Source of the DNA: Hydractinia symbiolongicarpus | Taxonomy: Eukaryota; Cnidaria; Hydrozoa; Anthoathecata; Hydractiniidae | Direction: 5' to 3' | Length of the DNA: 64,000 bases | NCBI RefSeq assembly: GCF_029227915.1 | Contig: NC_079883.1 | Location: 27,900,001-27,964,000, forward strand | Translations under genes and position numbers: made by a program | Shown here: positions 26,801 to 46,943 of the stretch, in pieces | Layout: every line of letters starts with the position of its first letter | Position numbering within the stretch: the first letter of the stretch is position 1 | Notes under the pieces: model-generated | Told to the model about the DNA's origin: nothing | Database searches by the model: none | What the model saw: only the letters and a program-made list of their open reading frames with translations

Positions 26801-29800
26801 TGCTTTGCCTTGCTTAATGAAACAAGTCAAAAAATGCAGGCACAAGTCAGCCCATTTTTGAGCCATAAAGAACTGCGGTTGAGGGAGACTGAAGCTCCTC
26901 AGACTTTAAGCTCCCTCCCACCCTCCCATTATCATATGTAGCACGGTATCCAATTTTCTTGGACTAATAATGTTTATTTTATTTTATGTGATGCCAAACC
27001 TGATGACACTTTCAGAATATGATTGACTCCTGTAAACCACTGGCAACAACTTTCATGCACTGGCCAAGCACTGCAGGCAAAGGACCAAGCCTCTGCATGG
27101 GCTAACAATACCCAGTCGTTGATTGGTGGTCACTGTTGGCTGCACTGTTGCTCTAGCTGCATGGTTTTCTTGTACAACCATTTGGCTTCAAGAGTTGTAA
27201 AGGTTTTTGTCCAGTGGTGGGAGCAACGGTTCATTCCAATTCTCACTTGCACATTTTACTGATAAGGATGTTAAGCTTTTTACGCAGCCAAAAAATTTTG
27301 ACTGATGTGTGTATGTGAGGCTTAAGTATTTTATTATTATTTGATATTATTATGACTTATTATCATTATGACACACCCTTTTAATGAATCCTGATATTAT
27401 TTTTAGGTGGTAACACACGCTGAGCCAATACTAGACAACCTTTGATAGCACATGTTAATTGTGTGCAGAAATGCACTATTAATTATCTGTTTATAGTGAA
27501 GTGAAAGAGTAACTTCATGTTTGAACAGAAAAGAAAAATAAACAAGTAAATAAATAAATAGATAATTAGTGATAGGTTAATAAATAAATTAGTAGTGAAA
27601 ATTAGTACCTTGTGAATAGAGAAAATGAGAATGAAATTCATGCATGAAGAGATTTGGTTCATGCCTTGAAAACCACTCACAATATATGATCCACTAAAGC
27701 ATACTATCGTGAGGGACAATCAAAACATGCATACTTTTGTGTAATTACCCTCTTTACCTTGGGCAAGCATTTTGGTGCAATTATCTTGTTATGATTATTA
27801 ATAGCACACGTTATCTGTCCTGCCTTACTTTGATTACTTAAAAATTTTATGCTGCATATGTTTCATAACACAATATTATTAATATGTGTGTTTTTACTGA
27901 GGAACCAAGACAATTAATATGACATTTTACTTAATTCTATAGATAGATAAGATTCCATTTTTTACAAAATTCCATAATGCACCTACTTGTGTAGAAGCAG
28001 AAAAATAGAGTCATATATGATAACCAGTTAACTTGTTAGCCAGTTAACTTTATTTAAAAAACATTGAAATTAGTTTTCTTAGCTGATCGTTCCCTTTTGA
28101 AAAAAAAGTTGCAAGAATTTTAGAGTAAGTTTCTCTGTTTCACTGGATTCTATTGATCACAACAGTCAGTTGTTTATATTTTCTGCCCCTGTGTATACGC
28201 ATTATGTCCATTGTTCTCCACGCAAAATCAAAACATTATGATACATATTTTTGCCACAAAATGACAATTTAGGTCTCTGTTTGGTCTTTATTTAGGTGAT
28301 TTTAAACAAAGATTGACTGTAACGACTTTTTACACACACACCCTTTAAAATCATAATTTGACAAGAAACTGAAAAAAATATCATTTTTATGCTTAACAGG
28401 CTTGTTCAGGAAATTTTTTGAGCTAATAGAGCATAAGGCGTTACACAATTGAACAAAGAAAAAAATTGTATCCAAGAAGGTGGGTTTCATAAGAGGTAAG
28501 CCATGAGCCATCTCACTAAGAGAGAGAGAGAGAGATTTATTTTTTATTAGGAGTTTACAATGAAAATATATAATATGAAAAATATATTGAACATTTACCT
28601 AATAAAAGGATAACTAGCACAAAGCACTTTATGTGCTTAAATAACGTGCTAGCTACCTGGGAGAACAACAGGTAGGACGAAGCCACAGGACAACACAGGG
28701 ACAAGACGAACATTCAGACGAGGATATCACAGAGTCAAAGTCAAAAATAGCATGAAATGTCTGGAAGCTGCTTAAAACAAACCTTCAAGCAGGAAAAAGG
28801 AATTTGGACTGGGTAAAATAAAATAAAATTGTAATTAGATTTTATATGTGTTAATAAAGTGACTATGTAAAAAATTTTTAGCTCAGAGGTATTTTTACTC
28901 AAGATTTTAAAGGGTAAGGAATTTTGAAGACGGTTCCATGAGTTTATTGCAAAGAACTTAACAGACTTTTTACCAAACGCAGTTGAATGAACAAGAGGTA
29001 GATTCAAAAAGCCTTTGTCAGCAGCACGGGTGTGGTGGGAATGGGCGAAGTCGATTGCGAAAGTATTGATGAGGCTAATAGGAAGAGTTTTATAATAAAG
29101 GTTCAGTAGGAAAATTATATTATGTATACAGATCATGTCAGAGAATTTAATTAAGTTAAGGTTCCCGTATAGTGGGGTAGGAGAAGCATTGAAAGTACTA
29201 AAAGAGATGATACGGATAGCATGGTTTTGTAAAATTTCTATTCGACGGGTAAGAGAAGATTTTTGGCCCCATACCAAGGAGCAATATTGTATTTGGGAGT
29301 AGAAAATAGCAAAATAAATTTGACGAAGAACACATTTTGGAACAAAATGACGAGCTTTGGCAAGTGCTCCATTAGATTTTTTGAGGTTGGAAATGGTGAT
29401 GTTAATTTGAGATTTCCAGGAGAGGTTTGAGTCAAGAGTTATACCAAGGTATTTGACAGTATCACTAGGAACGATTTTAGTTCCATTGATTAGAAATTTA
29501 AAATTAAATAAAATTGGTTTTAACGGAGTTTTAAAAATAACAAGTTCAGTTTTAGATTTATTTAATGAGATTTTATTTGCATTGAGCCATTGACAAAGGA
29601 ATTTGAGATCCAAGTTAAGATGTTTATTTAGTTGTTTAGCGGACTTACTAATATTTAGCAGGTTGGTATCATCTGCAAAGAGGTGGACCATGGAATGTTT
29701 AATTGCAGTATGAAGATCATTAATATAGAGTAGAAATAAAAGTGGACCAAGAACAGAGCCCTGAGGAACACCATGACGAATAGGTTTATGTGAAGATGAC

Positions 29801-32306
29801 GAATTATTGATAAACACAAATTGTTCTCTGTTGGTTAGGAAAGAGCGCAGCAAAGATAAAGGAACCCCACGAATACCATAGTGATAAAGTTTTTTAATTA
29901 AAATTTCATGGTCAACAGTGTCGAAAGCTTTTTGTAGGTCAATGAAGACACCACAAACAAGAAGACCATTGTCAATAGCTTCCATAATCTTTTGAGTAAT
30001 GTTTAGTAAGGCGTGTGAGGTAGAAAATTTTTTCCTGAAGCCAAACTGATCTGGAAAGATAGTATTGTTCATAGAAAAAAAATTATATAAACGATTGAAA
30101 ATAAGCTTTTCGAAAATTTTGTCAATGTTTGAAAGTAAAGATATGGGCCGATAGTTGCAAAGTTCGACATTTGAGCCTTTTTTGTAAACAGGGATAACTT
30201 TTGCAATTTTAAGAGAAGATGGATAAATACCAGTTGAAAAGGAAAGATTGATTAATTTAGCAATTGGAACTGCGAGGAGTTTTTTAGTAGGAAGAAGGAC
30301 TTGGTACGGAATGCTGAAAGGACCTGTTGATTTTTTTTTATCAAAGAGAGAAATACAATCAAGGACTTCTAAATCATTAGTTGGGCGAAAAAATATTGAA
30401 TTAGCTGTTGGGTTTTTTAGATACGAAGAAAAGTGTTTAAAGCTTGGTGGAATCGATTTCCTTAAATTATCTGCAATTGAGATGAAGTAACTGTTGAATG
30501 AATTAGATATGGTTAATGGGTCTGTAGTGAGATTATTGTTAATGTTTAAACAAGAAGGAGTAGGAGATTTGGCAGACCGGAGTGAAATGATGGAACGAAC
30601 ACCATCCCAGATAGCTTTTGAATTATTTTTATTTTTGATGAAAAATTGTTTGTAGAAGTTACTTTTACTTATTCTACATAGAGTGACAAGTTTGTTTCTG
30701 TATTTTTTAAAGGATGTGTGCAGTAGAGATTTTATGAATGGATCTTTTTCTTTAATGAATTGTTTATGTAAAGCGTCACGTTTGCGTATAGAGGTGAGTA
30801 TGCCAGTAGTGATCCATTCTTTATGAGAGTTTGTGTTATTTCTAGTAAAAGATTTTTTGAGAGGAACACATTCATTTATACAGTTATTGACAAAGGTATG
30901 AAAAATATCAAAAGATTTAGATGGGTCAAGTTCATTTAAGCAAAGAAGTTCATTCCAGTCAATGGCAGATATTTTTTGAGAAAATAATTCTTGGTTAAAT
31001 TTATTCCAGTCTGGAATAGAAGATCTTTTTGTGGGAGGAGGCGGCAAGACGTGTTGTTTGTTTATTATAAGAAACTGTGGGAAATGGTCCGATATTGACG
31101 ATATGATGTTACCAGACTTGCAGTTTAGTTCAAAAGGGTCATGAAAAATATTGTCAATTAAAGTACTAGTATTTTCTGTAATTCTTGTTGGAAGAAGTAT
31201 AGAAGGAGCTAAAGAAAACGAAAATATAGAGTCTAAAAAATCAGAAATATCAGGGTTGGAATCAGAGAGTAATAGATTTGCATTAAAGTCTCCCATTAAA
31301 AAAATGTTTTTGTTCTCAGAGGTGGTTTTGCTTAATATAGGAGTAAGATGGTTCATATTAAAGTCATGTAGGTCCATATGAGGATGTTTGTAGATGCAAC
31401 CTATGATATAATTTTTACCTTTAGGATGAATAACTTCAACAAATACTGATTCAAGTTGGTGACTTATATAACATAGTTGATCAAGGTCAGGGCGACTAGA
31501 ACAGGAGAGCTTATCAGAAATGTATAACAAAGCGCCACCTTTAATGCTTTCTGAAGGAGTATGTATAAAGGTATATCCATTTAGATTACAGTTCAGAGAA
31601 GGAGATTTACTTTGAAAACCCGTTTCTGTTATACCAATAGCACTGAAATTAAAATTAAGGTCAGAGAGGAGATAGGTTAAATCATTAAAATGTTTAGATA
31701 AGGAAGATATGTTTAGATGGAACAAGGAAAAGTAGGAAGAATTAAAGTTTTGAGAGACAAATTCAACAGCAATAAGCAATACAACTTTACGATAATTCAA
31801 TTGTACATTTGTTCCTACGGCCCTCCATTGTTTTACAATATCAGGAAAAAGGAGGTAAAAATCGTGTTTTAAGAGAGTTTGTTAGAGACGAAAGCGTGTT
31901 TTCTCCCGTTTTTTAACTTCCATCGTATCAATTTCTTTCAAATTTTCAGGAAATGTTAATAATAATAAGATACAACTTATGTGTACTTTTCATTAAAAAC
32001 AAAACGCGGCAAGAAAAGTTATCACGAAAAAACGTGTTTTCTCATTAATAAACTCTTATAAAAGTGTGATATTTACCTCCTTCGATCACTAAATAAGCTG
32101 CGATGGAGTGTTAGTTTTCCCGAATTATCGTAAAGGTGTATGGATTTAAAACAGTTCTAGTGTAATAACGTTCTGAACATAGAAACATTATATATGCCTA
32201 TATTAAAAATAGACACACTTATTTATATAAAATTTTCAAAACGTTTTAGCTTACCTTCAGATTGATTTTCCATATTCTGATATGTGCTCTTGACTGGAGA
32301 AGCCAT
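23877..32306 (-). CDS. STOM: Stomatin, copy 2 (274 aa, 4 exons, 7.2-kb first intron)
   Basis: Exons in coding order: 32306-32255, 25023-24932, 24790-24296, 24062-23877; phases close. The exon layout matches copy 1: the SPFH exon is 495 bases in both. The N-terminus ([18 protein letters not shown]) is different and short; one Cys precedes the hairpin (GVCGW). The hairpin has TFPLS, the SPFH domain starts [15 protein letters not shown], and the C-terminus is [17 protein letters not shown]. The first 125 bases of the SPFH exon are almost identical to copy 1, while the rest differs at many silent sites. Intron 1 holds a long LINE ORF and a fossil LINE. The first exon was assigned because it is the only in-phase ATG exon upstream with a donor fitting the 2-base acceptor phase; a nearer alternative first exon was not found but is not excluded. 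Confidence 0.88.
25859..26570 (+). pseudogene. Fossil LINE fragment (reverse transcriptase and C-terminal region)
   Basis: Broken reading frames show QHGFRS, then [20 protein letters not shown] (the RT motif-B region), then [17 protein letters not shown] followed by RDRLCTLPL, typical of the C-terminal part of non-LTR retrotransposons. Motif A and the FADD/YADD block are missing, so it is internally deleted. The 3' part ends with a short repeat similar to AAAGGTA and resembles the end of the LINE piece near 48.3 kb. It is inactive and lies inside intron 1 of stomatin 2. Confidence 0.7.
28520..31800 (-). mobile_element. APE-type non-LTR retrotransposon (LINE) with a long open ORF
   Basis: On the minus strand a 1019-codon frame (31800-28741) is uninterrupted. 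It encodes an AP-type endonuclease ([41 protein letters not shown]) followed by a reverse transcriptase with [21 protein letters not shown] (motif A), [21 protein letters not shown] (motif B; 21st residue belongs to the next block) and LFADDTNLL (motif C). The key catalytic residues seen are present. A ~220-base 3' UTR with AATAAA ends in a CT-dinucleotide tail at 28520-28540. The first codon of the frame is TTG and no ATG occurs before the endonuclease domain; an in-frame stop lies about 28 codons upstream. The copy is therefore probably 5'-truncated, with the first codons read from flanking DNA. No ORF1 is visible. It belongs broadly to the CR1/jockey-like group; the exact clade is not resolved. 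Confidence 0.88.
31784..32136. repeat. Imperfect long inverted repeat (hairpin MITE-like)
   Basis: The outer arms match exactly over 14 bases (CTTTACGATAATTC at 31784 and its complement at 32123-32136) and continue inward with partial matches, including AAGGAGGTAAA-ATC against its complement near 32080 and CGTGTTTTCT against its complement near 32040. Arms are about 110-120 bases with a centre of about 115. The left arm abuts the 5' end of the LINE, and the right end lies about 120 bases from stomatin 2 exon 1. Confidence 0.6.
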
Positions 32307-34646
32307 ATGTTATTTTGAAACTATATACAAATAGTATACAATTATTGGTATTATTTTTACAGTGTAATGAATAATTCTCATGCAAAGGCACAGATCATAA
32401 ACATAAGCAACAATAGATTGCAATGATAGAAGATCTTAAGTAAAAAAAAACTGAGACTAAAATATGTTAAGTCTGTTCTTAACAGAGAAGATTAGTTAAG
32501 AAAAAATAATTCTAAAAGTTTTTAATCTTCGATTTCTTAAAATATATAAATTAGCATAAAATTAGACTATGTGGTTTTTCTTTTTTTTGCCTGTCAGGAT
32601 GCACATGCATTACACAAAACTCTGTAAAAATTAGTGTAAGGAGCGCGGAATAGTTTTATTAGTATTATTTTTGCTAGCTAGCTAGAAAACTCTTGTACTA
32701 GAGCTATATTTAAAAATGCTTAGCCCAGCAAGTGTTTTTCTCTGCAGAAAATAATGTGTAGCTAATATAGCTAGCTATAGCTATCTAGCATATTTAGCAA
32801 CATTTACCTACTTTAGACTCATGACATGGAAACAAAGCACAATAATTTTTAATGCAAAACTATATATAAATTTCAAAGCAATGCAAATTGGAAATGACGT
32901 GTTTGTTTTTTACCTTTATTTTCAAAATGAGGGACAGCCAGCCAGCTAAAAACTTAGATCGGGCAGACACGCTACCTTTCGTGCATTCATAGTTAAAATA
33001 GGTAGCTTGTTAACTGAATGGACGTTTATTTTCATTTTAACAAAAAAATAATGAAGCCATACTATGCCCCAGGCAGCTAGCTAGCTATAGCTACAAATTG
33101 TTTTGTTTTTCTGATTTCTCTTCTTGCTGGTTCCGCTTCTCAATGAGAAATCTTTATTTATCAGGTACCATAATCCAATGCGAGAGTTTTATAGAAAGAC
33201 AAAAAATTAAGAAAAATCGAAAGCGTAAATTTGTAAACAAACATGGCGGTCGCTATTCATCTTTCGAAATTTAGTTTAACTAAAATTTTACGGCCTGAAT
33301 CGGCCTGGGTCATTATGTACGATTATGTTAGTAAATAACAGAAATATCTTCAATACGTAAATAAATGCATGCATATGACGCATTTCACCACCTTGAAAGG
33401 TAAAAAACACTTACGGTTTTTTTGAGGTCCCACGTACCTATACCATGAATCAGGATGGTTCTTGTGCTTAATTAGAACGTTGTACTTTGCATGAAGGCCA
33501 AATTTTGCTTAACCAGTACATTTTCTGGCACACAATCTTGTTTAACATGAAAAATTTGCTTAATGGCAAATCGCAACATTAAAAATTTTTTCAAAACAGC
33601 TTTCTTTCCTCTGTCAAATGATTGCATTGATTTTATACAAAATTTATTAAGAAAAAAACCAAGACAAAAATGTCAAATTTGAGCCTTTTTGGTACAGGAC
33701 TTAAACTATAACTCTGCAATTTAAATAGAAATTTAGGATTAATACCTTTTTATCCTCTCTTCATCACATACAAGACCCATTAAAATTTTTTAATGGGTCT
33801 TGTATCACCAGAAACTTATTACTAAATGCTTTAATTAAAACTTAGAAAATAGTAAGAAATAAAAATAGAAAATAGGCAGAAACAATGGGTAGTAGGTTAG
33901 ATTGGTTAGCTTAAACGGATTTCAATTTTCATTAAATTTCCATGACGTCATTGAGTACATTTTCAGTCTGTTGTTTATGTAAATACGCACTAACAATTCA
34001 TATTTCCAAATAAACCCCAAAAATTCGCGCAATTAAATTGTATAAAAATAAATTGTACAACATTTAAGGAAAGCTGTAACCACAAATGCACATTTCTGAT
34101 CAATTTGATAAAAGTGAAGACAGAGAGGGAATGGGAATGGATACCAAAGAAATATTTTACAAATTCCCATTGTAAAAGTTTATTTAAAAAAAAAGAATTA
34201 CATATATCTCGAAATTTTGTTTACCATCTTAAAGAAAGCAATGCACATTGAAATAACGAGTACTTTTTAATTTCAAAGATGAAAAAGTATTGTATTTCAT
34301 TACACATATTCCATGCAATAATATATAAAAAAATCCCACGAAAAATATATCTATAAACAAGTCGAAACACGAGCGATGTGCATGTTTTGTTTGTAAAATA
34401 ATAAAGCATGCATACTTTTTTAGGAGCAACAAACGTAATAAAACACGTTGGGCAGAGAAAATGAAGATCCAAAAAGATCAGCGGATAAAACATTTGGTTT
34501 GTAAATAAATACGCCTGGCGAAAAACTTTCTCAGGAGTTTCTCTTAATGTTCAAATTGGGCAAAAAATTTATCTACTTGTATAAAAAATTTTTGAAGCAG
34601 TACATCTTGCTAAATGTCCATAATATAACTTAGAAATAAAGTTTGT
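32307..34646. other. Spacer between stomatin 2 and LC3C copy 1
   Basis: No convincing exon was found. The stretch includes a GCTAGCTAGC-rich region near 32.7-33.1 kb, a 38-bp perfect palindrome at 33768-33805 and an ATG-containing open stretch near 33243. The left part should contain the stomatin 2 promoter, and the right end the 3' UTR of LC3C copy 1. Confidence 0.5.
33768..33805. repeat. 38-bp perfect palindrome
   Basis: Two 18-base arms (ATACAAGACCCATTAAAA and its exact complement) flank TT. The sequence would fold into a strong hairpin in single-stranded DNA or RNA. It could be the joined end of a transposon, a terminator-like hairpin or a small-RNA precursor; nothing nearby decides this. 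Confidence 0.9.
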
Positions 34647-38981
<4,335 letters not shown>

Positions 38982-39995
38982 TTTAATTACTTGACTGTTT
39001 CAGAATCAGGGATGAGAGAAATGCAGAAATGAAAAATAACAGACACGCAAGATATTGTTTGTGGCTCTGCGCAGCATGAATGACCCCAACACATCCCACT
39101 TAAGTCAATCCAGCGAAACGACGTTTCCCACTCCATTAACCATATTTTTAGAAGGAGATTCAATTCAGGAACTATGTAGATAAGCAAGGCAACTTTATAC
39201 TGAGTCACCAGTATACGTGTTAAATCACCCGCGACCATCTTAAAATAGCCTCGTTTTAAACACACGAAATAAAATATATTTCCCAAATTTGACCTTTTAT
39301 TTGTCGAAAATCCGAACTTTTACATTTTTTTATCCTTTACATTTTACAGCAGCATTGGTCGTATATAAACATTTCGATAAAAATTGCTTCATAAAATACA
39401 AAATATTTTTATATTAATCTCGTCTCCCAGGGCTCTTACGGAGGGAGACGGGCCACCGTAGCGGACCCTAAAGTTGTATTTTATATACCGTATTTGCGCC
39501 TCTCTAGATATTCCCACTTTCCTAGTAAACCCGCCTTTTGCGATGGGTTCAAAAAATGCTAGATGGTCTTCCCAATCCAAAACATTTTTAATTAAATTTA
39601 CATGCACAGACTTTTAACATGTTATACAACATTTCGTGCGATTTTGTGCAGAAATATATGGCTCAATGATGATTCAAAATTGTGTCATAATTCATTCGTA
39701 ACATGTTGAAACTTGCAGTGTCCTCGTCTCCATGCGTAATTGACAATAGGAGGAACTTATGACAATTTCAAAAAATATGTTTTTCATTGCACGGATCATA
39801 TTGTTGCTAGAGTAGACCTGTTTTTGTTTTATGATTTTATACGCATCATAATTATGTGACCTTCTTTAGAAAATTTCTGAATTAAGATTTGAAAAAATAT
39901 TCCACTTTTCTAATGTTCCTGCCTCTTTAAGTGTAAAACGCTAATCTCGCTGCGTAAAGGAAATGCGATGAGTGATTTTGTTTTTGGAATTATTA

Positions 39996-40230
39996 CAGTA
40001 GACTCCCAGTAACTCGAACACCCGAGCTCGAACTTTTATTAGCTCGAACTGTTTTCTACGGTCCCTTGGGCATTTATTAATACTTCCTTTTAAAAACTAC
40101 TCGTTAACTCGAACCCCGGATAACTCGAACATTCGTTTTCTCGAACCATTTTTAGTCCCCCTTAAGTTAATTTCTTTGAATAACTCGAACTTTTTAGTGT
40201 CTAAGTAGAAAATAAATGTTCAAAATATGA
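39996..40230. mobile_element. Pogo/Tigger-like MITE fragment
   Basis: It begins CAGTAGACTCCCAGTAACTCGAAC directly after a TA dinucleotide, a start typical of pogo-type elements in many animals. The motif AACTCGAAC or GCTCGAAC recurs about seven times in the first 200 bases. No matching right inverted end was found, so the element is truncated or disrupted. Confidence 0.5.
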
Positions 40231-40504
40231 ATACTGGTATGTAATAGAGCCAGAAATTTCGAAAAAGCTGTTCATAAATGGTTCTCTTCACAAAGGAGCC
40301 AAAATGTTCCTTTTGATGGCAATATGTGAAATGAGAAGACTCTTTAAATTGCTGAAAGATTTGATGTTACAAATTTTAGCCGTCAAATGGATGGCTGGAG
40401 AAGTGAAAAAAAGGTTAGAAAACAAATACCTTCTTGCACGTAACAAAAATTACTTCTGGAGTTACTCCAGAAATAATTATGTCGATTCGGCATAATTCTA
40501 AAAA

Positions 40505-40605
40505 TAAACAATAGATTCTTATCACAATAAACAATAGAAACTTATCACATGGTATTTTCTCACTCGAGGAAAAGTTTTCTCGCCAATGCCATATGAATTT
40601 CTATA
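40505..40605. mobile_element. Partial copy of the PIF-type MITE
   Basis: This stretch is the approximate reverse complement of 36650-36750 in the complete MITE. Shared blocks include AAACTTATCACATGGTATTTTCTC and GGAAAAGTTTTCTCGCC. The terminal repeats are absent. Confidence 0.65.
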
Positions 40606-40743
40606 ATCTCGTGTAAGTGTAGATAAAGTTCGGGCAACTCGAAGAAGACTTCATGTGAGTCTTGTCACTGACCGCATTTTTTACTGGTTACTTTTATTGT
40701 TTGCTAGTCGAGGTTATGTTTTTTGACAATAAAGAGGATTTTT

Positions 40744-40854
40744 CAACCTCGTTCCCAGGCCCAATTTTCTCTTTTTGACGATCTTGGACGGCGGCATTTC
40801 TTCGCGCCGTCTCGGATATCAAAAAAGCGAAAAATTGCCCTGGGAACGAGGTTG
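40744..40854. mobile_element. Short MITE with CAACCTCG-type inverted ends (copy 3)
   Basis: The ends CAACCTCGTTCCCAGG and CCTGGGAACGAGGTTG are perfect inverted repeats of 16 bases. The interior also contains a shorter inverted segment (GACGGCG and CGCCGTC). This is the best-preserved copy in the window. Confidence 0.8.
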
Positions 40855-41287
40855 GAGGATTTTTATAAGATTTTCACGGACTACATTAGCGTTACGCTTT
40901 CCGTACATTTTACATTTTTCTCAATTTTTCTTTACCTTTCAAACTTTCCGAGATAACCTGTACTTCTCCTTAGCGTTTTAACGCTCTTCAAGACATTATC
41001 ACCAACTAAATAAGAAAGTGTAGAGACTTCATACATCCAGGGGCAAAGTTCAGAAGTAAGTCAAATGATCCTGTATGGCAGGAGTGATAAGGACAGACTT
41101 GCGTCAGAGGAATTTTACTTCAGAACTGACAGTCTTGATCAAATTGAAAAAATGTCATTGATATATTCCGAGTATGAGAATGATACCCAACTTTTTTATT
41201 CGTATAGATGAAAAAGTTTACACCTTTCTAACAATTAGGCAACATTGGAAATTGAGAAAAAATGTTGACACAAAATTGGAAATATTT

Positions 41288-41405
41288 GGTATTATCGCCT
41301 GGTGGTCTTGGCAATACAGCTATAAAAATACAATCGCCTGGTTCGCTTGGCAATAAAACTATATAATAAGGGTATTATCGCCTGGTTGGCTTGGCAATAC
41401 AACTA
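41288..41405. repeat. Short tandem repeat, about three copies
   Basis: The unit TATCGCCTGGTNGNCTTGGCAATA with an AACTATA tail occurs three times at roughly 40-50 base spacing, immediately left of the Helitron-like element. Confidence 0.75.
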
Positions 41406-41429
41406 TATAACTTATACAACTATATTATA

Positions 41430-41998
<569 letters not shown>

Positions 41999-42179
41999 CT
42001 AGTCGTTAGCCCGTGGAAAAATCCACGGGTTCGCCCGTCCTTTAAATTTACCTGTCGCAACAAAGTGGACAAAAATATATCGCGTTTGGTATTAGTGCGC
42101 ATTATAAAAATTTCGTGATTCCGTTACGGGACGCGGCTCTCGCGGACAGACAGACAAAATACGGCTATTATTAAAGAGA
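41999..42179 (-). mobile_element. Helitron-like element (copy 4)
   Basis: On the minus strand it runs from TCTCTTTAATAATAGCCGTA through a short GTCTGTCTG run to the hairpin CCCGTGGATTTTTCCACGGG and CTAACGACTAG. It is 181 bases, non-coding and directly head-to-tail with copy 3. Confidence 0.75.
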
Positions 42180-43701
42180 CAGTTATAATACAGCAAAAAC
42201 CATACATCTTTTGCATAAATTAAAAGGCATGTGATCAGCAACTGGATTAAAAAACCTGTCGGCGTGCCAAATGCTGGTGCTATTATTAGCCTTTTTCTGG
42301 AAAATGAATACCATGAATATTAACATATCTTTATGCCGAACATTTTGCACGTATCTTCCGTGTCTCCGTTGTATACTCAATGGTCGATGTTACGTACAAT
42401 ATAGAGAAAAGTAAAAATGCATTAGACACATAAAGGTAAAGTTTGCGATGCCAAGGTCAACTGACGATTGAGGATGAAATTTTTATTATCCGCTTTTTAT
42501 ACCACATGCGCAGGAAACCTGGATAGTAGTGCAGAAATTGGATAGTAGTGCAGAATCCGGAAACACAGTGGAAAATGACATCAAAATTACCCTGTGTTTT
42601 TTGTTTATTCATTTTATATTATTTCGTTGTTTTAACATGATTACGCTTGTATTTGTTTAAGTCATCATTGTACCAAGAGCTCCTTGAGAAAAAACCTTGA
42701 AGTGTATTTCAAAGAGCTCTGGGGCTCTGGAGAATGTGTTTGAGCCTCACAAAATAATTAAATTGGTTTAATTCATGCCGTCAGCCACGTAAAGAGATCA
42801 ACTAAAACCACAAACGCTTGCGCTCCACAACTTTAACTGAAGCGTTATAGTCTCTCTCTTATTTTTTTGCTTTGAGTCTTTGAAATTTCTGATTTGAAAT
42901 ATTACTAGTGTTTGTAAAAGACACTCTAAACATGCAAACACTTGCCCTTTTTAAATTTGTTTACCAACGTCATAACAAACTTGTTTGACGACAAAACATA
43001 TTATTTTGCGTGATATACTTATTCCGTTCATGCTATGTCTAAAAAAACATTCACCCATCCTTAATCTGCCTACCACTGACGTAAAACAGGCCCTGGGGAC
43101 AAGGATTGTATTGATCTTAAGCGGTGCAGTATTAAGATTTTTTATATATTTAGAAAGATACATTTTTACGAATCTCAATAAAGTATGCAGTGAAACCAAG
43201 AAAAAGTAAAAAACCTATGTTTTTTAAATATATTTTTTGAAAAAAAAGTTCAATGTTTTTTAATGCATAACAAAGACAAGGAGTTTAGACATTATGTTTA
43301 AATACATCACGTAAAACACACAATGTAAGAAAAAAGCTAATAATGCAAGCACATATCTTGTAGATTATGGTAAATAAAAACAAGCAAAGTGTAAAGTCCA
43401 ATTTATTTATATTTTGAAGGTCAATTCTATGTCACATCTACACAAACAACCAATGCTTATTTTAAGAAAGCATAAGAAAGTAAAAAAGTAAAAAAAAAAT
43501 ATGTTACGAAAGCCAACAAATAATATAAAATAAATAAATTTGGATACAAAAATATTGGAAATAACTGCTGGATTATTATGTGTACTTATTTTACCTTTTC
43601 CAAAACATACATATGTTTCAAATTTGTATAGCAACTACAGAAGACGTCAGTTTTACACAACTGTAAAACTTCATATTAAATTAATAAGAGAAGTTTAGTT
43701 T

Positions 43702-46943
<3,242 letters not shown>

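Noticed and set aside
30248-31381. Plus-strand ORFs opposite the LINE
   Set aside because: They are antisense to an uninterrupted endonuclease-RT frame and have no domain.
33243-33350. ATG in a GC-richer context (ACATGGCGG) opening a ~30-codon frame
   Set aside because: It looks like a possible first exon, but no clear donor or downstream exon could be joined.
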